Shown here one piece after another: positions 22,615-34,693 of a stretch of DNA of 64,000 bases. How positions within the stretch are numbered: the stretch's first letter is position 1; each line of letters begins with the position of its first letter. Location of the stretch: the NCBI GenBank assembly GCA_026873275.1, contig JANTUC010000015.1:992001-1056000 (forward strand), given 5' to 3'. The notes under the pieces are model-generated. The model worked only from the letters and a program-made list of their open reading frames with translations. It did not search any database and was not told the origin of the DNA. This DNA comes from Pseudopithomyces maydicus (Eukaryota; Ascomycota; Dothideomycetes; Pleosporales; Didymosphaeriaceae). The position numbers were made by a program, and so were the translations under genes.

Positions 22615-23375
22615 TTCCTGGCAGGGTTAATTAAGAATATATGCAAGTACTTAGGTTCGCGCAGGGAAGTAGAGTAATATGTAGGTTTGGCTGAAGATTG
22701 TCAAGATTGGTTTCACATGCAGGAGAGAATGCAGTAAATATTTACTGATCCACAGATGAAGGAGCTTTAGAGGCTAGCACGGGAGGCTCCTGCATGACCA
22801 AGGATAGCAACTTCCTTGAGAACATGTTCGCACAATACATGTTCACAGTGTTGACGATTCCGCTTCTGCTTCTTTGATTGTTAGCTTTTGAGATTTTGTG
22901 ACCAGACCGAATGCCCCCGATCCCCACTGTTGCGTTGATAAGATCTGCTCCTGTGCTGCTGGGAAGTCACGCCCTCGTATGGCCCCTCTCGGCACAAGTC
23001 TCTGAGAGTGATAGTTCGTAAGACCAGCAATAGTGGCAGGGCTTCTTTCTCTTGGCTGCTCAACTCCATCGCTCGTCTTGAGGTATCGGAACCGTGATTA
23101 TATCCTGTCTTTAGTGGAGGTTGTGATGTGACGGCTGTAGGTGGGAGTTTCTCAGGACGGAAGCTATGATTCGCTAAGATGACGTAAGGGCTATTCGTGA
23201 TCCACGACCAGACCAGGAGTTTATCGATGCCCCACATCGAGTACGTGGGGCACAGAGGGAGTGCTTACAGTTTTTTCCAATCGTCACAAGCCTCCTGTGT
23301 TTGTAAAACAGCTAGATATCGAACCTCCGGTGTACCTAGGAATCCTAAGAAAACGAACCATCGACAATCATCAAA
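22615..23375. other. Divergent promoter region, no supported gene
   Basis: This 760-bp stretch separates the starts of the kinase (minus) and the NmrA-like gene (plus). Short frames on the minus strand (22742-22927, 22881-23237) could hide an upstream kinase exon, since an acceptor-like CCAG lies just before 22614, but I could not connect one convincingly. Confidence 0.45.
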
Positions 23376-24281
23376 ATGTCTTTACAGCGCGTCGTACTAA
23401 TTGGTGGTACGGGCAACCTCGGCAGCCTCGTTTTGAAGCATCTTTCAGCCTCGCCATCTCGATTCTCCATCTCTGTTCTTTCTCGCCGCTCTTCAGCTAA
23501 TCCCAAAGCTCCTTCCGAAGTATCTGTCGTGGAGGTGGATGATGAATATCCCCATGCGCAGCTCGTCGAAGCATTCCGCGATGCCGATGCCGTCATTTCC
23601 GCAATCTCCATGTCAGGCATGCACCACCAGCAAAAGTTTATCGACGCCTGCGTAGAAGCAAATGTGAAGCGCTACATCCCCACAGAATTCGGTCTGGACG
23701 ACCTGCCACAATGGCTACTCGATCTCCGCCCCATGTTCAAAACAAAGCACGATATCCGGGACTACCTTGCATCCAAGGAAAGCACCGGGTTGACGTGGAC
23801 ATCCATCTGCTGCAATGCCTTCTTCGAGATGGGCATCGTGAATGGATTCTTCCAATTCTATTGGAAGGAGAAAAAAGCGGTATTGGTCGGTGATGGAACT
23901 GCGCAGTGGCCTGTTACGACGCTTGACACGGTCGCAATCGCGGTTGTCAAAGTGATTGAAAAGAGCGAAGCAACAGCGAACAAAGTCATATTAATCCAAG
24001 ATTTCATGGCTAGTCAGAAAGAGATTTTGGATGAGATCGAGAAACAGACTGGGAAGTGGGATGTCGAGCAATGCGAATTTGGTCCTTGGCTCGAGGAGGC
24101 GAAGGAACAGGTGAAGCAAGGTCACAACGAGTCGCTGTCAAAATTGACATTCGCGGTGGCACAGGAGGCAGGCGACTGGAGTAAGAAGGAAAACTTTGCG
24201 AACAATTTGTTAGAGCTTCCACCCAAGATGTTTGACCAGGAGATTGGACCCGTCATAACATCGATCCGCAATGGAAATTAG
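23376..24281 (+). CDS. NmrA/isoflavone-reductase-like NAD(P)-binding oxidoreductase
   Basis: A single exon of 301 residues. It opens with VVLIGGTGNLGSLVLKHL, the glycine-rich NAD(P)-binding loop of an atypical short-chain dehydrogenase, and continues with ADAVISAISMSGMHHQ, then the YIPTEFGLDD motif typical of the PCBER/isoflavone-reductase group. No signal peptide or membrane segment is present, so it is probably cytosolic. Fungal members often act on phenylpropanoid-like or secondary-metabolite substrates, or as redox sensors like NmrA; the substrate cannot be read from sequence. It is followed tail to tail by another Rossmann-fold gene, and a third lies at 25.9 kb, so three NAD(P)-binding enzymes occur within 4 kb without any backbone synthase nearby. 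Confidence 0.87.
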   Translation: MSLQRVVLIGGTGNLGSLVLKHLSASPSRFSISVLSRRSSANPKAPSEVSVVEVDDEYPHAQLVEAFRDADAVISAISMSGMHHQQKFIDACVEANVKRYIPTEFGLDDLPQWLLDLRPMFKTKHDIRDYLASKESTGLTWTSICCNAFFEMGIVNGFFQFYWKEKKAVLVGDGTAQWPVTTLDTVAIAVVKVIEKSEATANKVILIQDFMASQKEILDEIEKQTGKWDVEQCEFGPWLEEAKEQVKQGHNESLSKLTFAVAQEAGDWSKKENFANNLLELPPKMFDQEIGPVITSIRNGN

Positions 24282-24465
24282 ATATGACTCTTTTCGCATC
24301 GATTTTTGCTTATTCCAGTCTCAATACAAAGGAAAATGGCACCTTCTATGGCACTGACTATAAGACTTTCGCTTTTTCTTAGGCGAAATATGCCACTAAA
24401 ACACAAATTGAATGTCAAAAAAAAAACATCTGAGGTAATTTATTCACAATTATGGCTGGAACACC

Positions 24466-25479
24466 TCACAAGTCTGTGAATTCTACCCCAGTAAGCCCAT
24501 TTAGGTAGCCACTTCCAAAAGCCTGATACGGTGTCTGGAAACCTGGCTTAATTATATTTGGATCCCCCAATATCGTCTTCATAGCTTGAACAACACCTAT
24601 CGCAACGAGATCGTACCCATTGGGGAGTCGTGCGATTGCGCTTCGAATTGTCCCATCCTCAGACTGAACCACAACGGCTGCATGATAGGGCGTTTCTGCC
24701 CTCTCATCCGCACTCGGTCCAGTTGGCAGATCTTCCAAATTGCCCTCCGGGATATCACCACCTGTTTTACAGCACACAGAACTAATATTCTGCACCCCAG
24801 TCGCCCTCCAAACCGTTAGAATTTGCGGGTCGTTCGACGGAAAACACTTCAAAGCACCCCTGCCGTCTCCAAAATCATACGAGGCCATCACTGGCGTCTG
24901 GTACGGCACCAACTCCCCGTCAACACGCTTGAAGGCTCCCCCAAAAGAACTCCTTATCGTTGCCACAGTCCCCCGCGAAAGTAATCCATTGATGTTCAAC
25001 ACCTGGCCTACTTTCACCGGCTTTGGCGTCCTCTCAATTACGCGCCCCGCCAAACAATCCAGCACGACCTCGATGCCTGCTGCTCCCGCTGGAACAAGCA
25101 TAACGCCTGCCCTCCTTGCATCTTCGTCACGACTTTCTCCAGCACGGAAACTATCCAGTTCGGCGGAGATGTCGATATAGTGCACCTTGCTCCGGATGCA
25201 AGCGTCCATGAAAGGGAGTGTGCTCTGTTGGAACGGACCTGCGCCATTGATGAAAAGCGTGAGGCCGGTTATTGCAGCATCGATTTCAGTGGTGGGACTG
25301 GTTGGTGAGAAGACTCGGTAGTCGACTCCTAGGGAGTGGGCTAGAGCCTGGACTTTGGAGGGAGAGCGTCCGCCTATAATGAAATTCAGGGAGGCACGTT
25401 TCGCAGCGGTGGCTGCAAGGCCGAGGGAGTAGCCTGTTGCGCCGTAAATCATTACTTTGGCCGCCATTGTCGAGAGCAC
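24466..25479 (-). CDS. Saccharopine-dehydrogenase-like (trans-acting enoyl-reductase type) oxidoreductase
   Basis: A single exon of 337 residues, or 333 if the second Met at 25467 is used; that one lies right before AAKVMIYGATGYSLGLAA and fits the family start better. The Rossmann motif is GATGYS, and FINGAGPFQQSTLPFMDACI plus VHYIDISAELDSF mark the saccharopine dehydrogenase-like NADP domain found in many fungal and bacterial reductases of unknown substrate. No signal peptide or targeting signal is seen. It shares the 450-bp upstream region with the SDR gene at 25933, so the two could be co-regulated. True lysine-pathway saccharopine reductase is longer and differs, so that function is unlikely. 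Confidence 0.82.
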   Translation of the reverse strand: MLSTMAAKVMIYGATGYSLGLAATAAKRASLNFIIGGRSPSKVQALAHSLGVDYRVFSPTSPTTEIDAAITGLTLFINGAGPFQQSTLPFMDACIRSKVHYIDISAELDSFRAGESRDEDARRAGVMLVPAGAAGIEVVLDCLAGRVIERTPKPVKVGQVLNINGLLSRGTVATIRSSFGGAFKRVDGELVPYQTPVMASYDFGDGRGALKCFPSNDPQILTVWRATGVQNISSVCCKTGGDIPEGNLEDLPTGPSADERAETPYHAAVVVQSEDGTIRSAIARLPNGYDLVAIGVVQAMKTILGDPNIIKPGFQTPYQAFGSGYLNGLTGVEFTDL

Positions 25480-25932
25480 GTTATTTGAGGATGATGTTGG
25501 GGTGGGGTGGAATAGAAGGTGGGAGTAATTGTTTTAAGAGCTTAGCTTCGATGGTAATAGGTGGTGACGAGCAAAAGTCTTCAATTCAGAGATGTTGCCA
25601 TTTAAATGTATAGAAAAGGGCGGAGTGAAAAAAACGACTTTTGTAATTGTAGTGTTGATTTACAATTACTACTACTTTAAAGGGTAATCCATTTTGGATC
25701 TCGGAGTTCCGAGTTCACTGGCACACAAACACCATTAATCAGCGGATTGTAAATCCTATTGAACTTTTTCTTCGAAAAAAGAGACTTTTGAAGTAGATGC
25801 ATTCTATCGAATGCTTACGGGTCTTGGTAAAAATATCATATAAATACGATGGTTATCTGAGGAAAAGAAGTGCATCAACGGCTTGCCATTCGAGCATTCC
25901 ATCTCCTAGAAATAACTCATCGTCTCTCAATA
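25480..25932. promoter_or_regulatory. Shared divergent promoter region
   Basis: About 450 bp of AT-rich sequence separates the starts of the saccharopine-dehydrogenase-like gene (minus) and the SDR gene (plus). No specific operator was identified. Confidence 0.45.
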
Positions 25933-27213
25933 ATGCATATCTCAGACCCAGCGATTCCCTTTGGGTCAATCGTGGTCATCATTGGTGCCAATGGGTTCAT
26001 GGCCCTGGAAACCTGTGAGAAAGCCTTGCAAGCGGGGTACCAGGTTCGCGGTACAGTTCGAGATGTAGCAAAACATCAAGATGTATGTATATTCTAGGTT
26101 TCAAGACGCCCAAAAATCCCCCTGCTTTTGCGCGCGCGGTCTCTAGCGTCGCGAAAGATTGTAATACAATTAGTACATACTTATCTATCTCCTAGCGACT
26201 ACGAAACATCTTCAACACCGACTGGCCAGGGAAATTCGATCTCGTCGAAGTTCAAGACTACGAACGTAAAGGCGCTTTCGATGAAGCCTTCAAAGGTACG
26301 TGTGATATAACTATCTTCCTCCTTCTATCTTCACCTTCTTATATGTTACGCGTTCTATCACAGGTGCTGCGGCTGTCATTTTCGTATCTATCCCAGTAAT
26401 ACTCGACTCCGATCCCACAAAGATCGTAGATCCATTGATAAAGGGTCTCCATAACTCACTAGAAGCCGCAAAATCTGCCGGAATTCAACGCTTCGTCCTA
26501 AACTCCAGCTCCAAAGCAGTCGACTCGGCCGATTACACCAAACCGGCACGGGACTTGACCGTGGACACTTTCAATCACTCCGCGGTTCAAGAAATGCATG
26601 GTGGCCCAAAAGAGGATTCTTTTGAGCGCATTGTGACCGTGTATAGCGCCGCTCGAACGTTGCACGAGATGGCGTTTTGGGATTGGGTCAAGAATAACAA
26701 CCCGCCTTTCGTCGCAAATTGCGTGGTACCAGATGGTCAGTTTGGCAGGGTACTTGATAGGTATAATATAGAGCATGGTATATCTACAAATGGTCAGCTG
26801 AAGAATGCACTCCTGGGAAATTGGTCGGCGTTAGGTCTCCAGTTAGGTGAGCAGTCGTACCCCACGACCTTACGCGCTCCACACTAACTCTATATCCAGC
26901 CTTCTTTTCTGATGTCCAGGATGCAGCACGCCTGTTGGTTGCTGCTGCTGCATCGGTCTCGATCAACAACGAGAGGATTTTCTGCTACCACGTAAACAGA
27001 TCCTGGAATGACATGCGTACAAAGGTCGACGAGTTATTCCCTGAGCGCTCGAATGTCATAACTGGGAGCAATCAGAATGTAGTGGGACGGGATCTTGCTA
27101 CTGCGGTTGAGCCTATACGACGCGCGGAAGAAATCCTGAGACATGTTGGCCAATCAGGATTTGTAGCTGAAGCGGACACACTACGTGACTTCGTGGATGG
27201 CATGTACAATTGA
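25933..27213 (+). CDS. Extended short-chain dehydrogenase (aldehyde/dihydroflavonol-reductase-like)
   Basis: Four exons, 25933-26082, 26196-26295, 26364-26846 and 26900-27213, give 348 residues. The first intron is long for this window (113 nt, GTATGT..CCTAG); the other two are 68 and 53 nt. The N-terminal motif VVIIGANGFMALETCEKAL replaces the usual GxxGxxG by GANGFMA, a variant of the NAD(P)-binding loop. VRGTVRD follows, as is usual for NADP-preferring members. FVLNSSSKAV aligns with the catalytic Ser block. The usual YxxxK appears as YSAARTLHEMA, where the expected Lys is Arg or lies elsewhere, so activity is uncertain. The family reduces aldehydes or ketones with NADPH in the cytosol. 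It diverges from the gene at 24466-25479. Confidence 0.83.
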
Positions 27214-27639
27214 GTTCACGAGGTCCAATCAAGATGAAGCAGAATTTATCCATCGAGTGTTGCGTGATGAATGCAGATACTCGCTGCCTTTTACAATAAC
27301 AACATTGACGAAAGAGGCAGATCATCTCTTTGTCAACAATCATATATCTGTCTAGCCTATATTCAGTGCCCATGATGCGGTTCTCCTTTGTCTGGGTATG
27401 CATCAAGAGTGACTAGTGACGAGTACTCGCATTCATCAATATTGCAATAGTATTAGTAAATAGACTTCAGTTTCGCTCCCCGTAATTACATGAAATTATG
27501 TAGCTAGTTGGAAAATCAAGGTTACTATATTCGACAAAGTGAAAGGCAAAATATGCTCAAATAACGCCGCCGCCATGCTCAGTATGTGCATCAAAAATAG
27601 AAAATTCGTACCATCGCATCTATCTCACAAACGTGGCCT
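27214..27639. other. Convergent intergenic spacer
   Basis: This 426-bp AT-rich stretch lies between two 3' ends, with nothing further recognised. Confidence 0.45.
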
Positions 27640-28503
27640 TTACCAGAAGCGGATAACCCATCCAGCTCTCTGTACAAAGTTCGTGTGGATAGCACCCAGC
27701 TCTGCAACTTGGTTCACAATAACGGACGACTCTACTTCCACGTTCAAGGCCAGGTGCAACACCAACTCGCCACCAGAGCAGTCGAACTCTCGGCCATTCA
27801 GCATCATAGCATCGCTGAAACCCCAGTTACCCAAGTCCAAGACGCCGCGAAGTTCTTCCTCAGAGATCATATTCTTGGTGTTGCCGTAGTTGACCACATC
27901 ATCTCCCACGGCGTCAATGAAAGATTTGTCACCGGTATCTAAGGTACTGATATTGATACCTCCTTGCTGGTTGGGGAAGGTACCATAGAAAATATGTTTT
28001 GTAGGCTTGTACCACGAAACCATGCACTTAGTTGCCGTATCCGGAATATCCTTGAAAACCGCGATAACATCACGCCTCTTTCCTTCGAAACCTTGTTCCT
28101 TGGTGACGTAAAAGGTATCAGTCATGTTTTCCGCAAAAGACTCATCGCCAGTCTTGACGGAGTAGAAGGTTGCGTTCCAGTTGCAGTTGGAGTCATCTTC
28201 GTTACAGTTAATCATCCAATCCGTGTCCTTCTCCGGGCAGGCTGTGCTTGACGCCGTGGGAGCCGCTGGGGTGCTGGAGTACGTCGTTGTTGAGGTAGTA
28301 GGTGGTGTGTTATCGGTGTCAGGGCAATTGCTCCCCAGATGTGGCCCCCTGCAAGGACTGACAGAGCAGCAGCCCGACCATCCATCACCGCAAACGTGCC
28401 ACTGTGTACCAACCGAGCACTGCTGCCAACGCTTCTCTAAGGGGGTTGCAGCTGCGATGCTGGCAATAGCTGCGGTGACAAAGAAAGCGATAGATGAGCG
28501 CAT
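27640..28503 (-). CDS. Secreted cysteine-rich protein of unknown function
   Basis: The frame is open upstream, but the Met at 28503 begins a clear signal peptide (MRSSIAFFVTAAIASIAAA) followed by a Kex2-like site LEKR at residues 22-25. This gives 287 residues. The mature N-terminus (about 28-60) has the spacing CSVGTQWHVCGDGWSGCCS then PC, a small cysteine module common in secreted proteins of filamentous fungi. A Thr/Ser/Pro linker (65-87) leads to a C-terminal domain of about 195 residues with five more cysteines and several N-glycosylation motifs. That domain resembles But2-like secreted beta domains in overall pattern only. The protein is probably wall-associated or extracellular. No enzymatic motif is visible. 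Two near-identical GTTTCTAT elements lie in its promoter near 28650 and 28690. Confidence 0.78.
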   Translation of the reverse strand: MRSSIAFFVTAAIASIAAATPLEKRWQQCSVGTQWHVCGDGWSGCCSVSPCRGPHLGSNCPDTDNTPPTTSTTTYSSTPAAPTASSTACPEKDTDWMINCNEDDSNCNWNATFYSVKTGDESFAENMTDTFYVTKEQGFEGKRRDVIAVFKDIPDTATKCMVSWYKPTKHIFYGTFPNQQGGINISTLDTGDKSFIDAVGDDVVNYGNTKNMISEEELRGVLDLGNWGFSDAMMLNGREFDCSGGELVLHLALNVEVESSVIVNQVAELGAIHTNFVQRAGWVIRFW

Positions 28504-31500
28504 TATTGATGAGTTATTTATTATTTTGACAAAGTGATGTATTTGGTAGTTTCGCTCGACAATAGGAAATGCCACGAAGCAAAAGAAGTTGCTGTATTAT
28601 GTTGGTTTGGTAATGAAATGATTATTGAACCATCGCGGGGCGTTTCTATTTTATACTGACAGAGTGAGCAGCCTCAACTCGGGGTGTTTCTATGTTGCTT
28701 CCATGATGTTACCAAATTCGTCCCACAAGAGTGGCGCGGTAGATGATGGGGGCTGCCAAGCTCAGCCGCAGCCACGGGACAAGATTCTAGCTTAGATCTA
28801 ATTCCCCACTCTGCCAATCAGAGCGTGAAAGGCTGTGCATAAAACGCCATTTTACATAGCTTCTGCACAAATAGCGGGTCTAAGATCCTACGGCTTCGTT
28901 TATCTTCACTTTGATCCTGCTGGTTAAGGCATGGCAGAGACTGAGTCTAGCCTGATATAGCTGAATAGTAGTGCATGAACAGTGACCAGCTGAACAGCCG
29001 CGATTAAACGCATCTGAGGGCTGTGCCTCTCTTTTTTGTGACCTATTCAAGTTAGTTGATGGTTGAAATGGAGATTGTAGTCTACCTAAGTTACGACAGC
29101 TACACAGCCACAGCTATTGACTTAAAATCAGAGCGCCGAGGACCGACGATGTCGAACGTCCGGAATAATTGGCTGCACTTGGCGTCCATGCGGCTGAAGA
29201 CCACCTTCATTGGGGAACGGCTATATTTTTGACATCTCTCGTGAATCCCAACTCTAGCGGACTTGGTAACGTAATCACTCCACTTCGGTCTGACAATGCC
29301 AAGTGCACTGCTCTGCTAAGAATTAAGATTGCGCTTCACGGGGGGCAGCTAGGCATGACCCTGAAAGACATTCATATATAACCATCACCTCAGGATAAAT
29401 TAGAAGAAATCATATACAAATCAATACTCGCGTTCCCGGCCTAATCTTGTGTCATTTGCTAAAGGGTGAATCGAGACTCGGTTGAGGGGCAGGAGCACTA
29501 GACGAAACCGATTTTTAGCGAAAGCCTTTCCAAGTATACATTTTCATGAGATTGGTGGCTTGCAACACTACTATTTCAATGCATCTGCCGATGCAAGGCA
29601 CGCCAGTCTGCAGTTGTCTCCAGCTGAATACAGGTTCAAAATATATCTACTCTGTTCGGTTAACAAACATTCTTTGTATGTTTTTTTAATCAAAGCCATC
29701 GATGAGATTCATCAAGAGATGAAGAATTGATAACAATTTGAAAAGGGAAATTTTCTCATAGCTGAGGCGTCGGAAAGTTTCACGCCGCGGTCAACCAATT
29801 GATAAATGGCGAAGGAAAGTTTTGGATGAACCATTGAACGACAGTTGAAACACCCAAGTACGGTCGTCTTTAAGTAATAAATAACCATTCGAAATTCGCA
29901 AAAGAACATGGGCAGCAAAATACACATCGAGCCAAGTATAAAGAGCTGCACGATATTGTCTCCGTCATATCTTTAGGTATATAAATCGTTGGTGCATGAT
30001 GGGCCATAATCACAAAAACTTCTCTTGTGAAGATGTTTTGAACGATTTTCTTATTGCAAAGGTCGACAATACCTGTTTATGTATTTTCAGATAGGTGGCA
30101 CGGTCATAGCTGGTTTGATAGCACCAAATCAATAACGGGTCCTGATTAGATGCAACAATATGCAAAGATTTCCCCCTATGTATAGTGCTCCAGGGAGGGC
30201 TATTGGTATGACACGTGACATCTGGGTGGCCGGGGGCATCGTGCCAGATGAGGGTGCGCATTCTGCATTGACCTTTGGCCAAGGAAGTAGATCGAACGTC
30301 GGATGCCCGAGATATACCTTTTAAACACAAGTGATGCCTGACAAAAACCACCATACCACAGCTCTTACCATGGTCAACGCATGCGTTCACCCCCGTCCCC
30401 TCGACTAGAGCTCAAGAACTACAGACATTAAAAAGCAAGCGCCATGGTCTAGAACTTTCTAGTTCCGTCTGTGGAAGTGGAAACCCACCGGCAAGTGGGA
30501 TCATCGGAAGGGAACTAGACTAGCGTAACCAACGAAGTATCTACCTACGGTCGGCAGACATACCTACCTACATCACGCTATACTTTTTGCAGCTAATGTG
30601 CAGAGCATAGTATACACAAGACTGCTCGTGGTGCTCGCAAACATGGCACCGAAAATGTCCGCAATAATACAACCAAGCCGCTAATGCCTGTCTCGAGCTC
30701 ATTCACTTCTTCTTCGTCGTTGGCCCTTTTCCTTGCCAAGGATGGTCTACTGCGCGGCTGTCTCCGTTCTCTCGATCTATTACATTACCCTCAAATGAGC
30801 TCAACTATGGTGGGACGAAGATGGTGAGATGGAGACTCCAGAAGTCGGGATGGAAAGCATAGTCTAGATAAGGGTAGTGGTGTGTGTGAAGTTCGTGTTG
30901 GGTTGCGACCGCCTTGCTTCAGAGAGGAAGGTGCAGGGAGGAAGGTGCAGCCGGAAGACGCAGCGGGTGAGCTTACGCCGCACCACACCTCACCTCACCT
31001 CAGACCGCACCCGTGGACGCTTCTAACTTGTTCAACCGCCGGCTACGAAGACCTTCTTTTGTTGCAGTATCCAAGCAGCAGCCTGCATGCCCATTTGCCT
31101 GCCGCGGAATCGGTCACATGGAATCGCGGTACGTCCTTCCTTGGAGACGGTGCATGTACGCTCGCTGAGAGAGGACGGAAGGCGTCAACCCATTCCTTCC
31201 ACTGGCCGTTATCACAGAGGATTCCCTGGCGCGCATGGCAGCTCGTATCCGAATCGTTGCGGCCGTAGGATTGCCGTCGCAATGAATGAAGACCGGATTG
31301 CCGTGGATTTCTGCCGGTGGTTCAACCCCGCATGCCTCCCAAAGCTGGGGGCCGCCCCCTGCAACTCCGTCCCCCATAACGTTCACCCCTCAACCTACCG
31401 CTCTACGATTTTTGGTCTGGATACACGCCCATCCACGGACGGTGACACGTCGTCTTTTCTTGCGGCAGTCATGCGCCCAACAATTGCGTTCCCTCGTTGG

Positions 31501-32988
31501 GACTCGCGACGATAGCTTGAATAGCTCTTTTCCCAATCCGGTACTGCATCCGACCATCTGGATCCCTGAGAAACATGTGCGCGAACAGAATATTGATCTG
31601 CTGGCCCATGGGACAAATTCAATGCGTCGCGCCATCCAGTAGTGCGCGTTCTTGTACGTTCCAGACTGTCATGAACAGGCCAGTAGCCGCACTAAATGGA
31701 TCCATTGTGTTGCGTGGAAACAAGCATTCGAAGCATCTCGGGACGCCACCGCCAACAGCCACCACCGCTCCGTCTGCAAGCCTCGCTCGGTTCACGAAAA
31801 TTCGCCTGTACGTCACTGTTACTTCCTGAGCTCGATGACGATGCGAGGTGACCCCATCTGCCTTGGCATCTCCAGCATAATGATGAACGAGAGGTATAGA
31901 GGAGGTAAAAGCCTTGTTCTTTTATAGACATCCTTCGGGGTGCCCCACTGGAAGATCACGAGCGTATATTGAGCATCACCACCACATGTGGAGCAGCTGC
32001 CAGACACCGAGCGTCCCACATCACCGGGCCCCTGGTACACTTGCGTAGATCGTGCAAGACGATCAATCTGATGCCGCGAACCAGGTTCTGGGTTGAATCT
32101 GCTTGGAATCACTGCAAGGCACCGAACCCTTCAGCGGGGCTATGCAAAGACTGCTGTGTGTGACTGCTGCTGTATTCGACTCCCCACTCGACATAACAGG
32201 CCTAGCTGGCCGGGACTCGTGGGAGAACCCCGACCTCAAAAGGCCTCCCCCAGCATGGACAGTGACTTAGGGAGCTACTGTCAGATGAGGCTCTTTGGTG
32301 GAACTTCTTCCCACCCGACAGCACGAGCAACGTGCCGCTAGGCCAACTTTGTTTCATGTCAGCGACATGGCATGCCAGGGTGTACATATGTACGCGAAAG
32401 ATGGTATGCACTGCTTGCTTAGTCGGAAGTGCTATTAACCGGTCTGCCGTGCATACATAATCAGTTCAACAAGAACTCATTGGCGACCTGGTGACCTGGC
32501 GACCTGGCATTTGCAGAGAATCGCACCATTGCTTTGCCGCCGATTCATCAGCAACAGCCCGTAGTCAATTCCACTCGACGCTATGGTCAGCTCGGCGGCC
32601 TTTGACACAGGAGCTTGGCCTGTTTGTGTTGTTAAATGGATGCGGTATGCGGGGATCCCTCTACAACAAGGATGGTTTCCGATTTAGCGCCCTCCTGCCC
32701 ACGGGGTAATTGGGCTAGCCTAAAGTTCGGCCTGTTTCACCCCGGACGCCCAGATTCCACCAACGGACGCCCGTCTCCTCCCAGCGAGGACGCCACAAGC
32801 GGCTTAGCATGCGGGGGTTCCGGCGCGTTTGCAGCATTCACCACGGGGTCGAACCCTGCCCTGGGGTTAGCAGACGCACGGAGCCTTCCACTCCCCCGGT
32901 CCTTTGCCTGCGAAGTACTTTAACTGGCACCCCCTCCGTTCATGTATGCCATCTGCGCACCACACCCGTACCTTGGGGGCAATTCACC
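28504..32988. other. 4.5-kb gene-poor region
   Basis: I found no gene, RNA or intact transposable element in this stretch, the longest gap in the window. All frames are short, lack domains and overlap one another. The right half (about 30.7-32.9 kb) is more GC-rich and has many short frames on both strands; it may be the extended promoter of the sugar transporter or strongly decayed sequence. Confidence 0.5.
32482..32507. repeat. Short tandem repeat of GACCTG upstream of the sugar transporter
   Basis: GGCGACCTG, GTGACCTG and GCGACCTG follow one another without gaps about 480-500 bp before the transporter start. This could be a clustered regulator site or simple slippage. Confidence 0.4.
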
Positions 32989-34693
32989 ATGGCAGCTACC
33001 ACCAACCAGGACCTCGAGTCCAAGATTCAGCATGAGGTCGGCCATCACGATGTGTACGACGAGAAGGCCGCCGTGTCCGACTTCAAGGCCGACGCCATTG
33101 AGGCCGAGAATGCGGAACACAACATGACAGTCCTCCAGGCTGTCCGAGCCTACCCAATGGCTACCTTCTGGGCTTTTGTCATGTCCTGCACCATTGTAAG
33201 TTTGCCCAACACCGTCGCATTGCATGTCTGACTCTTCCAGATTATGGAGTCCTACGACGTGTTCCTGATGGGTAACTTCGTAGCTCTGCCCTATTTCAAG
33301 CAGAGATTCGGTGTATTTTACCCCGATGTGGGGGCCAATGGAGAGTGGGTCATCGAGACCAAGTGGCAGCAAGCATTGCAAGTGTCTGGCCAGCTTGGTG
33401 CCCTGATTGGAGTATTCCTCGCTGGTCCGCTCACCAGTCGCATTGGCTACCGCTGGGCAACACTCTCGGGTCTTATGCTGTTGAACGCCTTCATCTTCGT
33501 CATGTACTTCGCCGAATCGCTGGAAGTCATGTTCGCCTCGCAGATCCTGGAGGGTATCCCATGGGGTATCTTCATTGCCAACGCCCCGGCCTACTGCAGT
33601 GAGATTGTACCTATTCAGCTGCGTGCCCCCTGCACTCAGATGCTGCAAATGTTCTGGGCCATTGGCAGTATGATCGTTGGTGGCGTAGCCTACCACTACA
33701 ACCCCCTCCTAGAGCCCAAGGCGTATAAGATCCCCATTGCGCTGCAATGGTTGTTCCCCACTCCTCTCGCCATTCTCATCTTCTTGGCCCCCGAGTCTCC
33801 GTGGTGGTTGACCCGCAAGGGACGCGTCGAGGAAGCTGCCAAGTCCGTTGAACGCCTGGGTCGCAAGTCCGCTGTCAATTCTACCGAGACAGTTGCCATG
33901 ATGCGTCGTGTCATCGAAATGGAGAAGTCTGAGAAGAAGCCTAACCACCTCGAACTTTTCAAGGGCACCGACCTTCGCCGCACCCTCATCGTCTGTGGTG
34001 TCTACGCCGCCCAGAATCTCACTGGCAATCTCATCGCTAATCAGGCCGTCTACTTTTTCCAGCAAGCTGGTATTGGCGACAACCTTTCTTTCGCTCTCGG
34101 TCTCATTACCTCTGCTCTCCAGATGGTCTTCGTCATGCTTTCTTGGATTCTGACAACCTACTTCGGCCGCCGCGACATCTATCTCTGGGGATCCGGTGCC
34201 AACTTTGCACTCCTCATTGCCCTCGGTGTCGCTGGCTCCGTCGGAAAGAGCACTGCTGCGTCCCTCGCCCAGGCCTCGCTTGGTCTTATCGTCTCCGTCC
34301 TTTTCACACTCGGACCGGCTCCTGCATCTTGGGTCATTATCGGTGAGACCTCGGCTATCCGTCTGCGACCGCTTACCACTGGTATGGGTCGTGCCACCTA
34401 CTACATTGTCGAAATTCCCTGCATTTTCCGTGAGTACCACATTCCTCTTATCGATCAATCTAAGCTAATACGTGCCAGTTGCATCCTACATGCTCAACCC
34501 TACGGGCGGCAACCTCGGTGGCAAGTGCGGTTACGTCTGGGGTGGTACCGCCTTCGTCTGTTTGGCACTCGCCTGGTGGGGTCTTCCTGAGATGAAGGGC
34601 CGATCTTACCGTGAGATTGATATCCTGTTCAAGCGCAGAGTGCCAGCACGCAAGTGGAAGAAGACCGTGGTCGATGTTAATGATGATGAGTAG
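32989..34693 (+). CDS. MFS sugar transporter, alpha-glucoside/maltose permease type
   Basis: Three exons, 32989-33195, 33241-34429 and 34479-34693, with introns of 45 nt (GTAAGT..TCCAG) and 49 nt (GTGAGT..GCCAG), give 536 residues. The start at 32989 has a good Kozak-like context (CACCATGG). The acidic N-terminus of about 55 residues precedes twelve predicted helices. Family marks include IMESYDVFLMGNF in helix 1, GPLTSRIGYR between helices 2 and 3, PESPWWLTRKGR after helix 6, YFGRRDIYLWG, and a C-terminal LPEMKGRSYREID. This pattern is typical of fungal maltose/alpha-glucoside proton symporters. It would import oligosaccharides or sugars at the plasma membrane. It converges with an AA9 LPMO gene, consistent with a role in polysaccharide use, but substrate assignment needs experiment. 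Confidence 0.9.

Noticed and set aside
23376..27213. Three adjacent NAD(P)-binding enzymes as a secondary-metabolite cluster
   Set aside because: No polyketide synthase, NRPS, terpene synthase, P450 or cluster regulator is near; proximity alone is not enough.
30010..32923. Many overlapping frames of 65-140 codons in the gene-poor region
   Set aside because: They overlap on both strands, carry no domains and do not splice into a coherent product.
28504..32988. Possible transposon in the large gap
   Set aside because: No terminal repeats, transposase, reverse transcriptase or integrase motifs were seen in any frame.
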